Source: Topomyia yanbarensis
Lineage: Eukaryota > Arthropoda > Insecta > Diptera > Culicidae
DNA length: 64,000 nt
Direction of reading: 5' to 3'
Assembly (NCBI RefSeq): GCF_030247195.1
Contig: NC_080672.1
Coordinates: 375,386,166 to 375,450,165 of the forward strand
Part shown: positions 1 to 11,288 of the stretch, in pieces
Numbering within the stretch: position 1 is the first letter of the stretch
Layout: the number at the start of each line of letters is the position of its first letter
Program-made: the position numbers and the translations under genes
The notes under the pieces: model-generated
Told to the model about the DNA's origin: nothing
What the model saw: only the letters and a program-made list of their open reading frames with translations
The model's database searches: none

Positions 1-1087
1 AGGCTGACAAAACGGTGCTATTGACAAAATTGGGACAATGTCCCCATTTTCTTTCTTTTTAATAAACTGTAGCTGTTAAAATGTTGGAATTGAATGCCTA
101 GACACAGTCTCATAACCCTTTCAGAGTATTTAGTATAAATTTACCTTCATTCTGATGACCAAAAAGTAAACAAAAATTGGATTTTTTTTGTGGGCCAATG
201 AAAAAACATAGAAGAAAACACTATTAGGATTCTAAAAGCTTACATTTTCATCTTCATTTCCAATTTTTTTCAAGACGGAAAAAACAAAATGGCGCCCGTG
301 TGACGTTCTGTCTAAGGTTAGGTGCGCGTGGAATTCCAAAACTGCTTACAGTCTGCTGCCTCGATCCAATATGACATAGCCTCATTAAAAAAATTGGTAT
401 TTTAGCCAAAATCGAGAAAGAAAAGGTTTTGTGATTTATAAACTTAATTCGTATCATAAAAAAACTAAAAATGGCCATTCCATTATGGCGGACTACAATG
501 TGACATTAACAATTTTTGACTGGAATACTAACTACTCAGACGCGCTACAAGCAGACGCAGTTCAGTCACGCCAGCAGTCGTGCCCTCTACAGATCAAGCC
601 GTAAAATACGTTCTCCAGACCTGTACCCATGTACAGTGCAACGTAAAGCATTCTGGGAACGTACATAATGTCATGAAAAGGTTTCTTTCGGAGGCGCGCG
701 TCCCGAGCCGAGAGCGTCCCATGGCGGCAGGACACAGCTTCAGACAATGGCTTATAGATTTCTTTTTGGAGCGCGGATCGAAAAACCCGTTTAGCACAAT
801 ATTGTAAACACTTATATCTTTCAAAAAATGCAAAGAAAAAAATCAAATTTGTTAAAATTTTGAATGAGGGGTGGTCCCTTAAAGGAGTAAAATTTAAAAA
901 AATTGATGCATTGATTTTTGTAGCTTTAAGATCAGAAACATATGCTCAAGAAAGGAATTTGACTTGGTCTAACAGACGAACCAAGTCAATCGAAGGTATT
1001 TTCATATGAGACTGACAAAATAGGGTAAAAAAATAAATAAAATAGGGGATCGGCAAAATAGGGGCAGACAAAATCGGGTCTCCACTG
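1..1087. mobile_element. pogo-like non-autonomous DNA element, right part
   Basis: The right end reads ...AAATCGGGTCTCCACTG (ending at 1087) and is followed by TA at 1088-1089. A terminus reading CAGTGGAGACCCG inward with a TA target site is typical of pogo/Tigger elements of the Tc1/mariner superfamily. The first bases (AGGCTGACAAAA, then a GGGACAATGTCCCCATTTT block) match in reverse complement a stretch about 40 nt from one end of the shorter relative at 37973-38245. The left end therefore probably lies only some 40 nt outside the window and the element is about 1.1 kb. Small ORFs at 254-846 show no transposase motif, so I see no coding capacity. Confidence 0.5.
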
Positions 1088-1089
1088 TA

Positions 1090-1420
1090 GCAGCATTTTA
1101 TTGCTGAAGTTAATAATAATAAAGTGAAAATCGTATGTATTGGCGCGTGCAAGGGGGACTGTTGTATGGGAATATTTTTAAATCATAAAAATGACCAGAA
1201 TTTTTAAAATACAGGTATACCTCGATAATACGTACTCTCGATAGTATTTACACTTTAACTTTAATAAAGTTTTATGGATTTAAGGAATTTTAACATTATG
1301 CTATATTTCACCCTAAGGAGGAAAATTTGGTAAAATCCAAAATTTCTCACTAGGGTGAAAATTTGTTGGTAAAAACCAGTCTTTGTACAGGAGGGCCACA
1401 AATCCTTATTTCATACTATG
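1090..1420. other. intergenic AT-rich stretch
   Basis: No gene seen. A sequence at about 1214-1240 (TATACCTCGATAATACG) resembles an inverted-repeat tip of a Tc1/pogo-type element, and TTTCACCCT (about 1307) with AGGGTGAAAA (about 1353) makes a loose inverted pair. Neither has a supported partner end. Confidence 0.3.
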
Positions 1421-1698
1421 TTGCGTTTCGGCTTCGCCTCATCAGAAACCGACACTAACTTATTGTCGGAATAGATTAGCGCCGGCTTGAAGCAAATCCC
1501 TTAAAACTAAAACATACTATGTGTTTCAATCGAACGACTGATTAAACGTGATGTCCCGTTCGAGCAGAAGTTCTCTTTATGCCGATGAGACACAGTGAAG
1601 CCGAAACTTGTCTTGGCTTAGCAGGCCTATGCGAAATCGCTAATCTATTCCGACAATAAGTTAGTGTCGGTTTCTAATGAGGCGAAGCCGAAACGCAA
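1421..1698. mobile_element. palindromic MITE with ~60 bp terminal inverted repeats
   Basis: The left arm (1421-1481, starting TTGCGTTTCGGCTTCGCC) is repeated in reverse complement at 1639-1698 (ending GGCGAAGCCGAAACGCAA), with one or two differences seen. The spacer is about 155 bp and non-coding. Length (278 bp), long terminal inverted repeats and lack of an ORF fit a miniature inverted-repeat element. I could not define a target-site duplication, so the superfamily is open. Confidence 0.75.
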
Positions 1699-2084
1699 TT
1701 TTAACAGTTTTATTAACTCCAGCATTGTTTTAGTTGGGTTATGTTATAGAATCGCCAACTCTGTATAGCAAACGTTGATTTTATGGAACTAGAAAATAAG
1801 TTTCATTTAATGTAACATTTTTAATGAGGCTATTTTGATTGAGCAATGTGCTTACAATGTTGGTTGAATGTCAATAAATTGAACGGAACGTGCGTGTCGC
1901 CTTTTTGTTTCTACGCTGCTCAAATAGCGTAGTTCTTCTGTATGACAATACAATTAATTGCTGAACGTATAGTTTGTAAATGAGTGATGTAAGCTAGAGG
2001 AATTAAACTCAGTTCTAATAACGCACAATAAGCTTAAAGATTAAAGACGCGTAACTACTATCGCAACCGTTGCTTGATTTCTTC
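1699..2084. other. no feature recognised
   Basis: AT-rich sequence without an ORF or repeat that I can place. Confidence 0.3.
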
Positions 2085-3110
2085 TTAATCACGCATCCGA
2101 ATTACAATTGCGTCGAATGAAGCGCTGTACTCGGTAGCGTCGCCGCAGCGAGGGGTCTCGTCGGCACATTCCCCCACCCGTAAACCTTGGTAAGGGCCTG
2201 GAATTCCAGAACTAGGTTTGTGAGGTCGAAGTAAACCCGCTGTAGTTCTACCATCTTGTCCAGCAAACATTGCTTCGATCTGTCCTCAAGTCCACTGATT
2301 CCTTGCCGCTTCGCCAACCACCAAGACCAGATCGTCGAACCCCAGGAAAATTGCCGGACAATATCTGGTAGCTATTTGGAAACACCCTTTGTTAACAGGC
2401 TGTATGGCCGAAGGCTCAGCGAAAATGTGTTCGTTGATTGCTGATACTTCAAATGTTCCACATAAATTTCGGTGCATTAATTTTCCGTTCCCATCGATAA
2501 AACCTTTCGCAGGTACTGAAGCCTGCATGATAGTGTTGGCTAACGGCAAGGTATCTTCAACGACCGACAATGGTGGTCGATTTGGATATTTCTGCGGTGG
2601 CAAAAATAATGCCGATAAGTCCACTTTTCGATACAAATTATATCCATCTAATACAACCGGCACCAGGAATGTCTTCTACCGGACCAAATATAAGCCATTT
2701 AACATAATCGATATATGCGGGATCTAGCTAAACACTGGGCCATGTACGAAGAAGTCTTGTCTACGTACCCGCCTGGGAAGTAGAGATTGATGGTGTAGCC
2801 TCCTACGGGGCCCTAATTGCGAAGTATGGGGCAGGATTCTTTAAGAACCCTTTGCTTCTGTCAGTGAAAATTCTGGTTTGCAAGTAATTGCGTTCGGTAA
2901 AAATTGAGGAATGTAAGAAAACCACTAATTTTTCATCAGCCTCATATCGAGCCTTTCGCAGGGTCTGCTCTTCTACACTTTGTTCTTTTGAACGGGGCTC
3001 GTCTACCTGTTCGTCTTTTTGTGCCGCGAGGCATGAACTGACCTCGTCGCAAACCATTGGGCCTACAGCTACCTATTGTAGAATGCTGAGAAAACTATGA
3101 ACTATGCGAG
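2085..3110 (-). pseudogene. degraded protein-coding relic of unknown origin, possible endogenous viral element
   Basis: Read on the minus strand, at least five adjoining segments in alternating frames look like protein: 3057-2803, about 2800-2715, about 2725-2640, 2663-2286, and 2317 down to 2085. Each stays open until a shift or stop and the next frame takes over within a few codons, as in an old coding sequence with indels. Short examples are GYTINLYFPGGYVDK, DPAYIDYVKWLIFGPVED and VVLDGYNLYRKVDLS. The sum is about 330 codons. No motif tells me the family: I see no reverse transcriptase, integrase, protease or zinc-knuckle pattern. A non-retroviral viral insertion or an old structural protein of a retroelement are both possible, and I cannot decide between them. 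The plus-strand ORF at 2389-2727 is probably its shadow. Confidence 0.45.
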
Positions 3111-3399
3111 AGTCTGACCATCCCATTGTGGGAACATTTTCTAGTGTGCCACATATATTTTCGAAGAAGGGAAATCGCTTTATCTATTTAGCTTCCTCGT
3201 AAAAACCTGAGACTGTCCCTTGAAGGGCGCTGTTATAAAACCAAAATAAGTGGTTCTGGTTTCGGGAATCCTAGAAAAGAACAAGAATTTCCACATAGGA
3301 TATCAAAAACGCCATGTGTCCCAACAATTCAGTCACTGCATTTTTTCCTAGGTTTTACACCATGCATTTGCATTGTGTAAAACCTGGTTAACTTCCAAT

Positions 3400-4035
3400 G
3401 TAGATCTTCCACAATTCTAACCTTTGCTCGGTACCAGGTATTGAAGTTGTCGCTTGTCAAGCCCGAATTAAAGGCAAATTTTAGAAGACTTCAATTCTCA
3501 CAGTATGCCATGGCCTGATATTTGCGAAAATTTCAATATAACCATCTTGAATGTGTGTGGAAATGACATATATTCCTACCCCACCTGCAAGGCCAAACGC
3601 TTTAGATTTATTACTGTACTCGACCTCGCTACAATTAGTGAGCCCATTGATTGAAAGAGCTACGCGTCCACTATATCCAAAACAATCGAATTAAAACCAG
3701 AAATTCTTGCGGTGGAAGCGTACAAGGTTTGGACTGGTTTGAATCTATACACTGCCATTAAATATCAGACGAAATGAGTACCCGGCGCGAGCAACAGTGG
3801 ATAATCTCCCACTCCGTGGTGACCAGAGAGTGTTCAGAAGTGTACGCGAAAAGGTCTTATAAGCGTTATTTAAAAGTTGAATCGCCCGAATTATTCCGAA
3901 TATACGTAACGTTAGAAACACCAATGAAAAACTTGACGAAAGCTGAAAAACGCGATTATTGGCACCGGTTCGTCAACGGATTAACGAGAGAAAAAATGTC
4001 TCAACTGGTAGCTAGGCCCTACGTTGTGTATTCGA
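3400..4035 (+). pseudogene. I-like LINE relic: endonuclease end and start of reverse transcriptase region
   Basis: Between about 3410 and 3700 broken frames encode the second half of an apurinic endonuclease domain. DFNSHSMPWPD (the GDFN motif region), ICENFNITILN and a degenerate SALDL-like block (VLDLAT) match the better preserved endonuclease part at 48170-48480, including the shared words GIEAVA / TRIKGK. ORF 3774-4133 then carries the linker before the reverse transcriptase (NLTKAEKRDYWHRFVNGLTRE). Identity to the LINE ends near 4035, and the rest of that ORF reads into unrelated sequence. Stops and shifts make it non-functional. A perfect 11-bp inverted repeat (AGGTTTTACAC, 3350-3360 with 3375-3385) lies just upstream. 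Confidence 0.7.
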
Positions 4036-4940
4036 TACAACCTTTGATCGAAATACACGCAACAAATAATTTTTCGGTGACAACTGCATTCCATGTAAAT
4101 CCATATTCAAATCGACGTTTCACGATGAAATGATAATGCTGTATATAAACGAAATGATTATTTTTTAAACATACATTTTTATCTGACAGCATAAATGCTC
4201 GCGCTAAGCATTGAAGTGCCCATATTGCCGTAACGTTCATCAGAAGATGACAGCTATGCATAGCTTCTATGCTATTTATTATGACAGTAGCGGAGTGGCG
4301 AGGGCGACCACATCGTTACAGTTTCTGGGGAAAATATGCGAGTTCCTGAGTGCTTTGTCTGAAAATCATGCCAGATTACCAGATTCAAATATTAGTTTGG
4401 GTTCCTTCGCACTGCTCTATTGCGAGTAATGAAAAGGCGGACACTTAGAAATTAGAATGTCATTTTTATGAAAGATCGCGTAATTTCAACGAGTTTTTCA
4501 GTATTTTTTGTCAGAGGACGCTGGAAAATTGGCAAATTTCATGGCGCAATGGAAGTTTAGAGATCCCAAAGGTATCACCAAACATTGGTTAAACGGGAAA
4601 GATGAGGGTCGTGACTTTCTTCGAGTGATATCTCGGGTCATGTCCAATAATTATACGCTAAATGTGCATCTCCGGGATATTGGGGTCGTGGAGAGAGGTT
4701 ATCACGACAGTAAATATGTTGTCTGGTCGTGTGCCTAGTGTTCTAGCGCCAGATCTCTGCTAACCGAATACATTCGGCCTCATTCCACTGCAAGAAGTGC
4801 TGGCTATCCTCGAAATTTGACGTATTCACAATAGATATACGTCAGACTTCTACTCGTTCGTATACCTCAAACAAATTAGATTCCTGCTCCGAGAAACTTT
4901 TTAGGTACCATTAGCTCCATGAAACTATATTTTTACACCC
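4036..4940. other. unassigned stretch with two short ORFs
   Basis: Plus-strand ORFs at 4211-4429 (72 codons) and 4508-4738 (76 codons) stay open without low complexity, but I recognise no domain in either. They may be debris of an element. No RNA gene or clear repeat ends seen. Confidence 0.25.
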
Positions 4941-4947
4941 ACTGTAT

Positions 4948-5565
4948 AAAGTTTAAATTGGATTTTGTATGGGAAAATTAACTTACACAAAATAATTGCC
5001 CATCGCCTCCTAAAAATAAATCGTTATGTGGCTTTTATAGGAAATTTGAATAAGAAACAATGCTCGAACAACACGAAACGATCTGATGCTTGAGAAAAAA
5101 GTTATTAAGCAGAAACCAATTGATCTCTGACGATTAATAAAATATTCACTTTTTATAGAACCACTGCTATTTGTTGTAAAGTTATATGCAATTTTGTTTT
5201 GATCTTCTCTTAATGTGTCTAATTCAATTGTCTGAACTGTTTGGCCACTTCACAAGAGTTTTGAAGGATAAATTGAGGCTTATTTGTGCATAATAAGCGA
5301 AAGTTAAAAATTTTGTATATAATTCGACCGTCAGCAGCAGTGATTCTAAGAAACTGAAATTTTCAGGACATCAACCGATTTTTGCCTAATAACTTTTTCC
5401 ACAAGCATCAAATCCTTTCGCGGTCTTGGAGATTTGGTTTTTCTCGACAAATTTTCAATAAGAATGAAACATCTGTTTATTTTTAGAAGGTGACAGGCGA
5501 CTCTTGGAAGAATTATTTTTGCAAAAGTCGATTTCCCCATACGAAATCCCATGTAAACTTTAAAC
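4948..5565. repeat. foldback (inverted-repeat) element
   Basis: The left arm, about 4948-5130 (GTTTAAATTGGATTTTGTATGGG... onward), is matched by the reverse complement of about 5350-5565 (start GTTTACATGGGATTTCGTATGGG...). Shared blocks include CTCCTAAAAATAAA/CTTCTAAAAATAAA, a GATGCTTGAG/GATGCTTGTG block and AAAAGTTATTA. Arms are roughly 75-80% alike, so this is an old insertion. No ORF of interest and no target duplication found. Confidence 0.6.
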
Positions 5566-5744
5566 CGCAAGCAAAATTTTAATTTTTTTCATATAACCGT
5601 GTATCACTCTAATATCCATTCCCGGATGTCAAAACAAGTTGGCAGGAGAGGCAATATTGAAATAATGCTGATTAAGCTAATTTTTTTTTGTTTCATGTAT
5701 TTCACCGTCGACACGTAGCTCGTCAAGTTCGTGGCACATAGACA

Positions 5745-5836
5745 TTTCTACAATTATATTGAACATAACCTGCCATGGATTCATAGTTTGAAGAAATGGG
5801 AAAGGAACAATTGCACCACTAGGTGGATTAAAACAG
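5745..5836 (+). repeat. 3' end of the TAGGTGGATTAA repeat family
   Basis: The segment from TATTGAACATAACCTGCCATGGA to GCACCACTAGGTGGATTAAAACAG is near-identical to 37272-37357, where the hairpin end of the family lies about 280 bp upstream. Here only the TAGGTGGATTAA end is evident. Confidence 0.6.
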
Positions 5837-7055
5837 GGTCTTTAAATCTTTGATTCGCTTTTAAAACGATGAGCTTGATTATCTTTGGCGCTTAGTTCCA
5901 AGGTTGAGGATTCCGGACTCTACAAAAAAAGTCAACGTTTACTCGCTATTTTACACTCTTAATCAATTTTGAAACCTCTTCGAAAGAGTACATAAGCATG
6001 TTTTTCATTTGCCTGCACCCACACCAACTGGTACAGCAGTGGTTTTTTCGCGTCTAACCTCAAATATAACGACCAAGCCATAAGTCACCATAAAATAATC
6101 AAGCAACCACGAAAGGAAGCGACTTTCGTAGCAGAATTTATCGCGACCGTACCATAGACGAACTTTGTACTCTGTTGTTTTTAGCGTTGGCTTGTTCGAC
6201 GGATATAATTTGTTTCGTATTAAATATGTTATGACGACATGAATTAACCACGTGCACTGACACATTTCAACAGCACCCCACTCGACGGTACCCTTCTACC
6301 AGCGCTTTATAGCAGTAGTTCCCATCATGGCCAAGCCAAACCGTGCAGAAAATATTATTTCAATTAAAGTCTACTTGCATGAGCAAAGATCACGCTATTT
6401 TCGCGTGTTTTTGTTTCTTTCATTTTCGGTTTCTCGTGTAGCCGCAAAACCATACAAAAGCAAAAATAATGGCCCTTTGCGAAGCTCGCAGTCTGCCTAG
6501 TCATAGCTTCATAGCATCAGAAGGGAAAAAAACTGTACAAAGTACTTCCACCTCGACACTGCAGTGTTTGTAGTTCCTTGCAGTTTACTACAGCCTATGG
6601 TTGAAAATTTTTTGAGCGACGCGTCATAAAAAAAACGTTGGCTTTCGTGCAGCTCAACAACCATCCGCCCGAAAAATGGTACCAAAATTAGGTCTGGCAA
6701 AGCCGATGCAAAACATCAAAAAAAAAACTGACGATCGTCCAGTTGGGTGCCCGGAAAATTGGTTTGCCTTCTGAGTGATGACAGTTTTTGCGCTGTTTAG
6801 GCTTTAGTTCGCTTTGCCAAACTTTGAAAAGCAGTAATTTGACGGATGATATGATAATTTGGTTCGATAGGATCAGTCAGTAGTTTGGGCCGGGGGATCG
6901 GAGTTGAAGGAAGGTTAGCAATAAATCATTATATAATTGGATTATTTCAAGTTGTTAATTTTGGGATTCTGCTCGCATCAGTAAAAGCAAGGCAGCAAAT
7001 CTAAACTTTGTAAATTGGTGGGTCTTATGTTATTAGGGAAACTAGTTATAAACAG
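5837..7055. other. unassigned intergenic sequence
   Basis: Minus-strand ORFs of 86 codons (6005-6265) and 63 codons (6509-6700) show no family that I know. No splice-consistent exon, RNA gene or repeat end identified. Confidence 0.25.
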
Positions 7056-7059
7056 TGCA

Positions 7060-10000
7060 CTATGCACAGTGGTCGCAATGGTACCAAAACGTGCGTTTAA
7101 TTAATTGTGCTCTAGGAGTTGATTTTAGCGATTTGGTGTGTTAGAAACACTTTTTCAGAATGGAAGCCCCCTTCTTTTGATGTATACTGAATTGTGATTA
7201 ATCCACCTAAAAGTGATATTGAAAATTTATTTCCACTAACTTTTAAGATAGAGGCATGTTGTAAATAACAAAGTTATAGAAAATTCTACTGCGAGACAAT
7301 TTGTTGAACATGACAACTCTCCAAAATGTAATGGTGTTGAGATAAAGCACGTTGTTTGTGAGAGGCACCCAAAAAATCATTTTTTCATTATAACTTTTAT
7401 CTGAGATTTTTGCAAATCTTCAAATGTTCTATGAAGTTGTTGAAATTAAGAAATTGCAGATATTTGTCGAAGACGTCAACATTTTTTATTTTAAAACTTA
7501 AGAGTTATTAAATAAAGTGGGTTAAGAATACCGCCATTTTGAACGAAAATTACTAAGAGATGTGGAAATATGTGGAAGACATTTCGATTCCATGAGAAAG
7601 ACAGTGACAAGTACTATAAGAAAAAATACTGCTCACAACGGGCATCTACCGGCCTGTATATAAAAAATACTTTCCGGCAATGCATGTTTTGCATTTTGTA
7701 ACAAAATAATTACGACATTTTAAGCATAACTTTTTATATCAATTGTTTCTATGTGTTATTCTATTCTACGAATATTCTAAAAAATCTTTGGAAATGTCAA
7801 AGTACACATATGAATCCAAAACTCTCAGCTCTGTAGTCTCCAACTCACGAGTTATTCATAAACTCGCGCAACAACAAAAGTGATCAACTACAAAATGTGC
7901 AAAAAATTTCTGCTGTCTTTACAAGAGCAAAAACCATTACAAACAGTATTAGGGTTACTGCGCCCTAATTCATCTTAGCTCCTCTTTTCATCCCACACAT
8001 TTGAGCTCATTAGTTAGAGAAGTATTTGCTATCTCTATTCAACGCATTAGCTCAAATGGTAGGATTAATAAGGGCACGTTGTACTCGACTTTACGCTTCG
8101 CTCAAACGCGAGCATTTCACATTTTTCAGGCAAAAAGTTTAACTGTACTGCTTCTTTGAAACGAAGGAAAGATGGTGGTACTTACTTAAGCACAATCCAG
8201 TCACTCTAACTTGAGTTATCAACGAAATAGTGTGACACCCCGACTAATGGGATGGATAAGGGCTCGTCTACCCTTTATGCCGTTTTCATGAAACGATTAC
8301 GTGACCGGAATTGTCAATAATTCTTTTGCAAGCACGCATTGAATGATTAAATATTTGAAATTAACCCTCAAAAAGGCAAGCGAAAATTGTGACTTCATAA
8401 AGCATCGCTTCTAAGACCGAATGAAACCAAAAGCCTCTTTTTGTCATTTTATCTGTGAGAGAATCGAAAGCCCGAAAACGCTCGGTCTTTTGTATTTCGA
8501 ATTACAAGTTCATTGAAACTGGGGAACTAGCCTCTGAGACCGCTTGCTTTTTGGGGGTTAAAATTTGACAGAGATGTAATATATAGGTGAAAATATTTTT
8601 CTAAAGATTATCCTGCAAGTCGAATCCTAAATAGCAACTCTGACAACATAGTCGTTTCGTAAAAACGATATCTAATACTCTTTACAATGGTTCATACTCA
8701 TGAAAATACAGTAAAACTTTTTAAACGTCTCTAGTGTTCACTTTCGAAATCCTGTTAATTTATGAATAACTCGTAAGTTTCAGATAACAGAATTTCAAAG
8801 TTCACGACTTATATGTGTATTTATTACTCTCAATAATTTTTTAGAATATTCGACACATAGAAAAAATGGCGGTATTCTTAACCCACTTTATTTAATAACT
8901 CTTAAGTTTTAAAATAAAAAATGTTGACGTCTTCGACAAATATTTGTATTTTCTTAATTTCAATAACTTCACTTCAACAACATTTGAAGTATTGCAAAAA
9001 TCCCAGAAAAAAGTTATAATGAAAAAATGATTTTTTAGGTGCCTCCCACAAACAACGCGCTTTATCTCAACACGACTACATTTTGGAGAGTTTGCATGTT
9101 CAACAAGTTTTCTCGCAGTAGAATTTTCTATAACTTTGTTATTGGCATAATGACTCTATCTCGAAAGTTAGTGGAAATAAATTTTCTATCTCACTTTTAG
9201 GTGGATTAATCACAATTCAGTATACATCAAAAGAAGGGGGCTTCTATTCTGAAAAAGTGTTCCTAACACACCAAATCGCTAAAATCAACTCCTAGAGCAC
9301 CATTAATTAAACGCACGTTTTGGTACCATTGCGACCACTGTGCTATGGGGTGGCTAGAACAATAAGTTGGACAAAATAGGAAAAAAAAATTTCTAACTTT
9401 TTAATCAAACTATATTTTTTCAACATTCTTCAATATTTTCTGCATCGTGTACCATTGAAATGATAACTAAAAACTTTGGTCTAAATTTGTGACACACGGT
9501 CAAACATTATTAAAAATAAACACGTTTTTTCGACTAAATCAGGCAATAGGAAACAGTTTCTACTGAAATTGAACAATACACTCAATGTAGGATTATTACA
9601 CTAGGAAACGTTGCTAATGACCTATTCTAACTACTCTAATGCTGGATATATCGAAATAAAAATGTCAAACTATTTTGTTTTGACAAAAAAGGTAACTGTT
9701 TGTTTTGTGATTTTAGTACTATTTCGTAATTGAAAAAGTTATCAAATTTAGTCAAATTAAGATAAAAGGTTGAAAGCATTCGAAACTATCGACTATTGTC
9801 AGTCCATTGCAGGTAGATACTCATCCGACCGCGTCCGACCGTTGGTTTGAGAGCAATTTGAAAATTATAGTTTTTACATAATGTTGGTGCTTTTTATCAA
9901 ACATTGTAAGCAACTATAAGTCTTATATAACTGAATCGCCTGCTAAGATTTCCTATCAGTTTCGTAAATTGTTTACCGTTTATAATAGTCATAAATTTTC

Positions 10001-10767
10001 GATGACAAATCCTCACCTTCCTCCCTCCTCACCTTTTTAAACCAGCGGTAGAACTTGTAGATGAGGAACAAAGAGTCATCGAGGAATGTTAACGTTACAC
10101 ACTTTTCTTCAGTATACAGTAGCACTCCCGAACAAAATTTTTATTATAAATTTTTTTATTGCTTTTGTTCATAGTTGATAAACTGAAGGTGTTTTTTTCT
10201 TGAATTTACTATATACCAAGAGAATGAGATTCTCCTAGTAATTTTTCATCTATGCCGACACAAATATTTTCTTTGGGCGGTCATTTACATCCACACCTCA
10301 ATCTTTGAACAAAACATACATACACGATGACGAACAGCATTATTGTGACTGTAATATTAAATGAATGCATATAAAGCAGCAGTTTCTGTAGTAATCAGTT
10401 AAATATCGTCTCCTTTAAAAATATTACTTTTTGCTTTGAGAAAAATAACATAAGTTTTGGAATGATCATCAATAAAACAAGGGATTTTTTATATTGTCTC
10501 CTATGAACAAATATAATCTAGAAAATTATATTTGTTAGAAAATCGTCCTTCGAATGTTACTATAGCCACCATTCACAATGTTTTCATTTAGATTGAGTTT
10601 TTGAAGAAATATTAGAAGAAAACAAATTTCACACTGTTAGGTGGATTTTTTATGAAAAAAGTGCTCAAGATCAAATATTTAAGCTTCTCTTGAATTATAA
10701 TTGCAAAATAATATATAAAACAGCAGAAAAAAATTTTGTCCAGGTTTTCGGCCTAGTTACCCCATAG
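7060..10767. mobile_element. DNA transposon with CTATGGGGT termini and TGCA target duplication (split by a Transib-like insertion)
   Basis: The right end (10731-10767) read inward is CTATGGGGTAACTAG...TGGACAAAAT. The left end read inward is CTATG at 7060-7064, continuing after the inserted element as GGGGTGGCTAG...TTGGACAAAAT from 9347. A four-base duplication TGCA flanks both (7056-7059 and 10768-10771). Removing the inserted element and its duplicated CTATG leaves about 1.42 kb. No ORF above 60 codons lies inside, so it is non-autonomous. A 4-bp duplication is seen in groups such as Chapaev, Ginger or Sola. I cannot choose from termini alone. Confidence 0.65.
7065..9342. mobile_element. Transib-like foldback element with V(D)J-signal-like termini
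   Basis: Both ends read inward CACAGTGGTCGCAATGGTAC. A five-base duplication CTATG flanks the element (7060-7064 and 9343-9347). CAC-starting ends and 5-bp duplications are hallmarks of Transib, the superfamily related to RAG1. Arms 7065-7540 and 8863-9342 are inverted copies (several differences and small indels), and homology resumes at about 7750-7870 with 8755-8860. The middle (about 7870-8750) is unpaired, AT-rich and has no long ORF, so the element is non-autonomous. After the heptamer CACAGTG and 11 bases comes ACCAAAACG, 7 of 9 matches to the V(D)J nonamer ACAAAAACC. Confidence 0.8.
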
Positions 10768-10771
10768 TGCA

Positions 10772-11203
10772 GTGGTGCGAACTATCAAACTCAGTTGCTT
10801 ATTTCTGCTCAAATTTATCGAAACCAACATTCAGAACGCCACTTCCATTCATTCACATCCAAACTGACTGAAGTTTCACACAGAATCGAATGATTGAGTA
10901 CAGAAGAAATATAATTTCTTCCACCAATCAAAATATTGATTTGCTATATGTGAACAAAATGAAGGCAGAGAGTGACATATTTTATATTTTCAAGTATGAA
11001 TGAACTGTGTAATCTATATTTGGTACATTTTTGCCCGATAATCCCTCTCAGATCCAGCCTAGAAAATAAATGCAGTTTGCTATTGAGATCGAAACTTTTT
11101 GAATAACAAGCGAACGAATGAATAATTAGGGACTGAAACGAAACGGGCATGAAGTGAATTTCGTTTTGTTGCGAAAATAATAAAAAAAAACTAGCATAGA
11201 TAT
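10772..11203. other. unassigned intergenic sequence
   Basis: One 68-codon minus ORF (10944-11150) without recognisable features. Otherwise AT-rich with nothing I can support. Confidence 0.25.
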
Positions 11204-11288
11204 CCCTAGTAGCAATTGAGGTTTATAGCCACTCATAAAACTTAGATTGCACTTGTAGCATGCTATAAAACTTCAATTGTTACTTGGG
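11204..11288. mobile_element. 85 bp palindromic miniature element, copy 1
   Basis: The ends are inverted copies: CCCTAGTAGCAATTGAGG inward from the left and CCCAAGTAACAATTGAAG inward from the right, continuing to GCTATAAAAC-type sequence. Copy 2 lies at 12179-12276 in the opposite orientation. Too small to code. Confidence 0.65.

Noticed and set aside
2389..2727. Plus-strand ORF of 112 codons with Cys and an Asn-Thr-Thr site, looking like a secreted or envelope-type protein
   Set aside because: The opposite strand gives a longer chain of protein-like frames that continue each other across shifts; the plus ORF is better explained as a shadow.
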